A DNA stretch of 8,949 bases. Source: Clostridia bacterium (GTDB taxonomy: Bacteria > Bacillota > Clostridia > Oscillospirales > CAG-272). The notes beneath the pieces are model-generated. The model saw only the letters and a list, made by a program, of their open reading frames with translations. It was not told the origin of the DNA and made no database searches. The translations under genes and the position numbers were made by a program. The stretch lies in the NCBI GenBank assembly GCA_900754175.1, contig CAAEBS010000054.1:1-8949 (forward strand), in the 5' to 3' direction. This document shows positions 5,641 to 8,949 of this stretch, one piece after another; the stretch's first letter is position 1, and each line of letters starts with the position of its first letter.

Positions 5641-6186
5641 TCAGCTGTCGCCCTTCGCCGCGGCACGGTATTCGCGACTTGAAATGTTTGCGCCGTCTTT
5701 TTTATACGGTTCGAGAACGCTCAGCCCGTGCTGCTGACAGATACCATCGCTGAGTGAGCGCAGTTTTGTCAGCGTGCCGGGGTTTTGGCGGAGCTTCTTT
5801 CCGTTTTCGTAATGCACGGAGTTGATGACAAAGTGGTTGTGCAGATGCGCTGCATCGGTGTGCGTGGTCACCAGCACCTCATGTCCCGGCCATGCTTTTT
5901 GCGCAAACGCCAAACCGATTTCGTGCACCTGCTCGGCGGTCACGCTTTCGCTCGGCGAAAAGGACTGCACATAATGATAAAAATTCATTCCGCTTTTTTT
6001 GTGATGTGCGGCCTTGGTCGCCATAAATTCCATGAAAGCATTTTCGCCGTTGCAGTTTACGCCGCTCACCAATCGGCGGCCGCTGTCCTCGTCCGCAACC
6101 TTTTTCTGCTGCAAACAATATTCGATCACCGCTTTCATTGCGCTGATGCTTTGATGTGATTCGGGAATAAAACTTACCGTTGCCAT
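5641..6186 (-). CDS. mobA: MOBP-type relaxase, N-terminal catalytic part (broken by TGA)
   Basis: The protein is 181 aa, a Relaxase (PF03432-type) domain. It should nick oriT and stay covalently bound to the 5' end of the transferred strand. Visible motifs: Y23 in VIEYCLQQKK (candidate nucleophile), GMNFYHYVQSFSPSE (66-80), and the metal-binding histidine segment HTDAAHLHNHF (109-119; H109, H116, H118). The frame stops at TGA (5643-5641) directly after AAKGDS, where relaxases of this type commonly continue with Trp; downstream codons continue in frame as relaxase sequence. TGG-to-TGA is the simplest explanation. The fragment keeps the catalytic motifs but lacks the rest. ATG6186 has AGGAAAGGA (6197-6189) and would overlap the ancestral mobC stop as TAATG. 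Confidence 0.88.
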   Translation of the reverse strand: MATVSFIPESHQSISAMKAVIEYCLQQKKVADEDSGRRLVSGVNCNGENAFMEFMATKAAHHKKSGMNFYHYVQSFSPSESVTAEQVHEIGLAFAQKAWPGHEVLVTTHTDAAHLHNHFVINSVHYENGKKLRQNPGTLTKLRSLSDGICQQHGLSVLEPYKKDGANISSREYRAAAKGDS

Positions 6187-6212
6187 TATCCTTTCCTCGC
6201 AATGTCCAGCAG

Positions 6213-6503
6213 CTACTCGTAGATTTTCTTCTGCCCGTCGATCATATCTTCAAAGTTGTATGACCGAAACGCGCCGGCATTGATTTTCGCCGTGATTTGA
6301 TTCAAGTTGTTGCCGATGCGTTTGAGTTCGATCAGCAAGGGCTTTACATCTTCCGCAACGTGAATCGGCGTTTCCAGCGACAGCAAAACGAGATAGTCGG
6401 TGATGCTGCGCTCGGCGCGTTTTGCGTTGCGCTCAATGCGTTCTTTTTCGGCTTTGATCAGCCGAATCGTCAACATTGTGTCACGCCGTCTTTGTTTACT
6501 CAT
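6213..6503 (-). CDS. mobC: MobC-family relaxosome accessory protein, slightly truncated
   Basis: The protein is 96 aa from ATG6503 with GGAGAG eight bases upstream (an in-frame GTG is three codons earlier). Residues 8-40 look like a ribbon-helix-helix DNA-binding unit (TMLTIRLIKAEKERIERNA) and residues 60-78 carry the MobC signature ELKRIGNNLNQITAKINAG. MobC proteins bind oriT and help the relaxase open the nick site. The frame stops at TAG (6215-6213), but the next eight codons (LLDIARKG) stay open and end at TAA (6188-6186), overlapping the relaxase ATG as TAATG. CAG-to-TAG is a plausible origin. Loss of eight C-terminal residues may be tolerated, but translational coupling to mobA is broken. 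Confidence 0.88.
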   Translation of the reverse strand: MSKQRRRDTMLTIRLIKAEKERIERNAKRAERSITDYLVLLSLETPIHVAEDVKPLLIELKRIGNNLNQITAKINAGAFRSYNFEDMIDGQKKIYE

Positions 6504-6512
6504 AATTATCAC

Positions 6513-6787
6513 TCTCCGTTTCTAAGTTCAGTGGGTTCGGGCTGCTGCCCGAGAATAAGGGGCGAGTTGCGCCGAGCGCCGAGCGGACAGCCGGACGCTC
6601 TGCTTGCCCCGGACAAAGTCCGGGAAATCGGCAAAACCGACGCTCCCGCAAACGCCCCGAATTCGCTTTGTTTCCGGCGCATCGGCGGTTTATCCCTACT
6701 CCCCGCCGAAAGCGGCACAAACCGCCTGTAAACCGCCGACAGGGACGAAAGGAACGCTTGGGACGAACCGATTGGGGGTACACCGAT
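6513..6787 (-). other. Hairpin-rich non-coding stretch, oriT candidate
   Basis: No credible gene; the open frames here have Arg/Pro/Cys-rich shadow composition. Inverted repeats: CGGGC/GCCCG (6538-6542/6547-6551), CCCGGAC/GTCCGGG (6608-6614/6618-6624, 3-base loop), TCGG/CCGA (6628-6631/6637-6640), and CGGCGGTTTA/TAAACCGCCG (6683-6692/6729-6738) enclosing CCGC/GCGG (6703-6706/6712-6715). A copy AAACCGCC at 6719-6726 gives an alternative pairing. Position immediately upstream of mobC and dense single-strand foldback structure are typical of oriT. I could not identify a nic site. Confidence 0.45.
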
Positions 6788-7807
6788 TTAACCGTCACCA
6801 ACGGCACTTTCGTCACCGGCAGAAAAGGAATACTCAATTTCCAGCAGTCGTGCGCCGTTGCTGCGGTGGCTGCGAAAGCGCACACCGAAATCGGCAAGGC
6901 GATATTCCCAAAGATTCATCAGTCGTTTCAACACTCTTGCCGATACCGCCTGTCCTGCGTATTCGTTATACCGTTCGCAAAACTCCGTGTTGCTGCCGCT
7001 GTATTTTTTCTGCACTTTCATAAATTTGACCAACTGTTCCATCTCCTTCGGCAGCAGCATTTCCCGGTTTTCCATGCTGTCGCCGAGCATTTTCCAAACA
7101 AATTCCTCTTTGGAAAACCGCAATTCAAGCTGGCGGTCCTCCACATCACGACCGGTGCAGTAGAGGGTGGCGCTGTCGGCATTGCGGCGGCTCTTGTCCA
7201 GCACGAAAGCGGTATCCACTGCGCCGACGATTCCGGTGGTGCCGGTCAGCTTGTTGAACGGATTGCTGTCGCCCTGTTTGCGCAGGTGATGCACCAGCAG
7301 AAGACAGATACCAAGTTCGTCCGCCAGCTGTTTTAATATCCGTATTTCCTCATAGTCGTTTGCGTAAGAGGTGTCGATGCTGTTGTTGCGCACGATCTGA
7401 AAGGTATCCACGGCAACAAAAACCGTGTCGGGATGCTCTTTCACAAAACCCCGTATCTGTTCGCACAGACCGTCGGACAGCGTTCCGGCAGAGGTAGCAA
7501 AAAACGCATTGGGCGGTACTTCGTCGGTAATGCAAAGCAGACGGTTCTGCACGCGGCGCAGCGTATCCTCCAAGCAAAGGTACAGCGTGGTTCCTCCGGT
7601 CGTTTTCAGATCCCACATCGGTTCGCCCTTTGCAATACGCACACACAGGTCCAGCACCCACCACGATTTGCCGATCTTTGACGCGCCGCCGAGGATGCAT
7701 AACCCCTGCGGCAGCAGCGTGTCGACACAAAACTTTGTCGGCGGAAGTTTCATGTCCATTAAGGTTTCGCCGTCGATAACGGCGAGTTTTGTTTTTTCGT
7801 CAGCCAT
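6788..7807 (-). CDS. repA: RepA-like RecA-fold ATPase (AAA_25)
   Basis: The protein is 339 aa and cytosolic. Walker A is GGASKIGKS (40-48), Walker B is VFVAVD (129-134) and HH is at 173-174, with TGTTGIVGAVD (188-198) in the order seen in hexameric RepA helicase/RecA-like ATPases of plasmids and mobilizable elements. The last 90 residues (about 250-339) look helical to winged and may bind DNA. The likely role is replication or unwinding of element DNA after excision or transfer, but no separate replication initiator or primase gene is seen in the window. ATG7807 has AAGGAG (7821-7816) eight bases upstream. It is the first gene of the minus-strand mobility cluster and is directly preceded by a terminator-like hairpin that could limit its expression. 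Function is inferred from the ATPase motifs and the neighbours. Confidence 0.85.
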   Translation of the reverse strand: MADEKTKLAVIDGETLMDMKLPPTKFCVDTLLPQGLCILGGASKIGKSWWVLDLCVRIAKGEPMWDLKTTGGTTLYLCLEDTLRRVQNRLLCITDEVPPNAFFATSAGTLSDGLCEQIRGFVKEHPDTVFVAVDTFQIVRNNSIDTSYANDYEEIRILKQLADELGICLLLVHHLRKQGDSNPFNKLTGTTGIVGAVDTAFVLDKSRRNADSATLYCTGRDVEDRQLELRFSKEEFVWKMLGDSMENREMLLPKEMEQLVKFMKVQKKYSGSNTEFCERYNEYAGQAVSARVLKRLMNLWEYRLADFGVRFRSHRSNGARLLEIEYSFSAGDESAVGDG

Positions 7808-7823
7808 ACTGAAATCTCCTTGT

Positions 7824-7872
7824 AAAAAAGTAAGAGCAAAAGCAGCGGCGGCGGAACCGATGCTTTCGCTCT
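7824..7872 (-). terminator. Terminator/attenuator-like hairpin before repA
   Basis: On the minus strand AGAGCGAAAGCA (7872-7861) pairs with TGCTTTTGCTCT (7844-7833) over 12 positions (one G-U) around a GC-rich 16-base loop; T6 (7829-7824) follows shortly after. The repA ribosome site begins three bases later. It is either the terminator of a lost upstream gene or an attenuator for the repA-mob cluster. The repA frame also reads open through it, back to a TAG. Confidence 0.5.
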
Positions 7873-7923
7873 CCTATCTATCTAATGGCTGAAAACAGAA
7901 AAATCACATAAAATGCTGTGAGC

Positions 7924-7950
7924 ACAAAAATTCTTTTCTGAAATTTTTGT
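7924..7950. repeat. Inverted repeat in the divergent intergenic region
   Basis: Perfect 9-bp inverted repeat ACAAAAATT (7924-7932) / AATTTTTGT (7942-7950) with a 9-base centre, just upstream of the plus-strand promoter at 7959. It may be an operator or a weak terminator. Nothing else is seen between 7873 and 7958. Confidence 0.4.
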
Positions 7951-7958
7951 AATTTCCG

Positions 7959-7987
7959 GTGACAGCGAAAAGTTTTTATGGTATACT
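7959..7987 (+). promoter_or_regulatory. Promoter of the DUF6076-like gene
   Basis: GTGACA (7959-7964) and TATACT (7982-7987) are 17 bases apart, with TG one base before the -10 (extended -10). GAGGTG (8000-8005) lies six bases before ATG8012. Confidence 0.85.
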
Positions 7988-8011
7988 GATAAAAGAAACG
8001 AGGTGTGCCGC

Positions 8012-8949
8012 ATGAATCTGATTGAAACAAAACCCGTGGGCGATGCGAATTTTTATAAGTTCTCTGTTGACTTTACAGGTGACGATTTTATTTTAGGCGG
8101 CAAAACTCTGCCGCTTGGAATCATTACCCACGATATATTAAACATCCCCGCCGACAAGTTGCTCTACATTTTTAAGACGGGCGATAAACTCAATGATTTG
8201 TATAACCGACTGAATGCGGAAAATTACAGCGATGAGCTGTTTACAAGCATTCGGAAGACCGTAGAAAAAATACTTGATATTATTGGGAAAATAAAACCGT
8301 TTTCGTATTTTAATATCAGCGAAGAGTGCGAGCATATTGATTTGCTTCTCAGTGATGATAAAATCAAAATGTGGCAGCGAAGCTTTTCTTCCATGCCGAT
8401 ACCGAATATCAATTTTGTTCCCGAAGGTACGGCAATGCATGACCACATTATCGTTCTTACCGAATTCATAAAATCCTACATTTATCTTTGTGCCGACACC
8501 TTTAATTTTTATAAGGTTGCGATGATGTATTTTGTAAATCTCACCGAGAACGGATTTCGGGACAAAGTTCTCCTTGCCGGTTTTACAAAAGAATTTTTCG
8601 GAAAAGAAGAGGTGGCAGAATGGATTGATGAACTGAACGCTACTGAAATCACACACAATTTTACGCTTGAACCGGGAGTTTGGATGGCACCGGTTGTCCT
8701 TGAAAACAAGGACGGCTCGGCTGTGCTCGGCCGCCGCATCCATTTTGACCGTATGCTCAATTTTTATGTCACCGATCTGTTCGAAGGGCTTGCCGCCGGA
8801 CATTACTCCTGGCAATGCGGAATCTGCCACCGATTTTTCTTTATGGAAACCGCGCATAAACAGCTGTATTGCAGCACCGTCAATCCGGAGTACGGCGTTC
8901 CCTGCGCCTATGTTGCAAAAAACAAGCTGAATATGCCGAAGCAAAAGAA
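8012..8949 (+). CDS. DUF6076-like protein with C-terminal Cys cluster, 3' end cut by window
   Basis: Translating from ATG8012 gives 312 codons with no stop before the window edge, so the 3' end is missing. The promoter and ribosome site (GAGGTG) make the start secure. Residues 1-250 are mixed alpha/beta with many Phe/Tyr and no membrane segment or motif I can name. Near the end WQCGICHRFF (267-276), H282, YC287 and GVPC298 form C-x2-C-x14-C-x10-C, a probable zinc-binding unit. This layout resembles DUF6076, an uncharacterised family I recall from Clostridia; the assignment is from memory. The role is unknown; the Cys cluster could bind nucleic acid. It is transcribed away from repA and may be element cargo or flanking chromosome. 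A long antisense open frame covers it but has shadow composition. Confidence 0.75.
   Translation, partial: MNLIETKPVGDANFYKFSVDFTGDDFILGGKTLPLGIITHDILNIPADKLLYIFKTGDKLNDLYNRLNAENYSDELFTSIRKTVEKILDIIGKIKPFSYFNISEECEHIDLLLSDDKIKMWQRSFSSMPIPNINFVPEGTAMHDHIIVLTEFIKSYIYLCADTFNFYKVAMMYFVNLTENGFRDKVLLAGFTKEFFGKEEVAEWIDELNATEITHNFTLEPGVWMAPVVLENKDGSAVLGRRIHFDRMLNFYVTDLFEGLAAGHYSWQCGICHRFFFMETAHKQLYCSTVNPEYGVPCAYVAKNKLNMPKQK

Noticed and set aside
5641..6215. Stop-codon reassignment (TGA or TAG read as an amino acid)
   Set aside because: int ends with TGA and the relaxase distal frame ends with TAG as proper stops, so two point mutations are simpler.
6496..6897. Minus-strand open frame over the repA-mobC gap
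   Set aside because: Arg/Pro/Cys-rich composition, overlaps the repA 3' end in another frame, no ribosome site; the gap fits oriT-type DNA better.
6668..7336. Plus-strand open frames opposite repA
   Set aside because: Antisense shadows of the RepA-like gene with no start signals or domains.
8138..8944. Long minus-strand open frame (268 codons)
   Set aside because: It is antisense to the plus-strand gene at 8012, which has a promoter and ribosome site; the antisense product is Phe/Ile/Lys-rich without recognisable domains.

Overview
The window looks like part of an integrated, mobilizable genetic element in a Bacillota (Clostridia-type, probably gut Oscillospiraceae/Lachnospiraceae-like) chromosome. 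The basis is the strong AGGAGG-type ribosome sites, the MobC/MOBP relaxase/RepA-like ATPase/Xis/tyrosine-integrase set typical of clostridial mobilizable elements, and the mid G+C of that backbone (34 of 60 bases in 7501-7560). The taxonomic guess is an inference; no species marker is present.

Left part (1-1320, plus strand): a broken 5' half of a tRNA-Ser (18-59), an intact tRNA-Ser(CGA) with encoded CCA (211-299), a strong terminator, then one AT-rich gene (18 of 60 bases G+C in 421-480) for a DUF6602-like protein with a PD-(D/E)XK-nuclease-like signature. A 16-bp terminator hairpin separates it from the convergent minus-strand genes.

Middle (1330-7870, all minus strand, read right to left): a RepA-like AAA/RecA-fold ATPase, a 275-bp hairpin-rich non-coding stretch that is the best oriT candidate, mobC, a MOBP relaxase (mobA), a membrane-anchored coiled-coil gene embedded in another frame inside the relaxase 3' half, an excisionase-like HTH protein, the tyrosine integrase, a two-HTH protein, and a separately promoted class II Fic AMP-transferase. 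The Fic promoter is wrapped in five copies of a TTCCCTT-type half-site. Mobility appears damaged: mobA has an in-frame TGA where the reading continues in frame as recognisable relaxase, and mobC has an in-frame TAG eight codons before an ancestral stop that would overlap the mobA start.

Right part (7873-8949): a non-coding stretch with inverted repeats, then a plus-strand gene with a near-consensus extended -10 promoter. It encodes a protein with a four-Cys cluster (DUF6076-like) and runs off the end of the window.

Together: Int/Xis/HTH would handle excision and integration, RepA/oriT/MobC/MobA/embedded protein would handle helper-dependent transfer, and Fic, the DUF6602-like protein and perhaps the DUF6076-like protein look like cargo (toxin or defence type). 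The intact tRNA-Ser next to the cargo is a plausible attachment locus, but no second att copy is seen, so the right boundary is probably outside the window.
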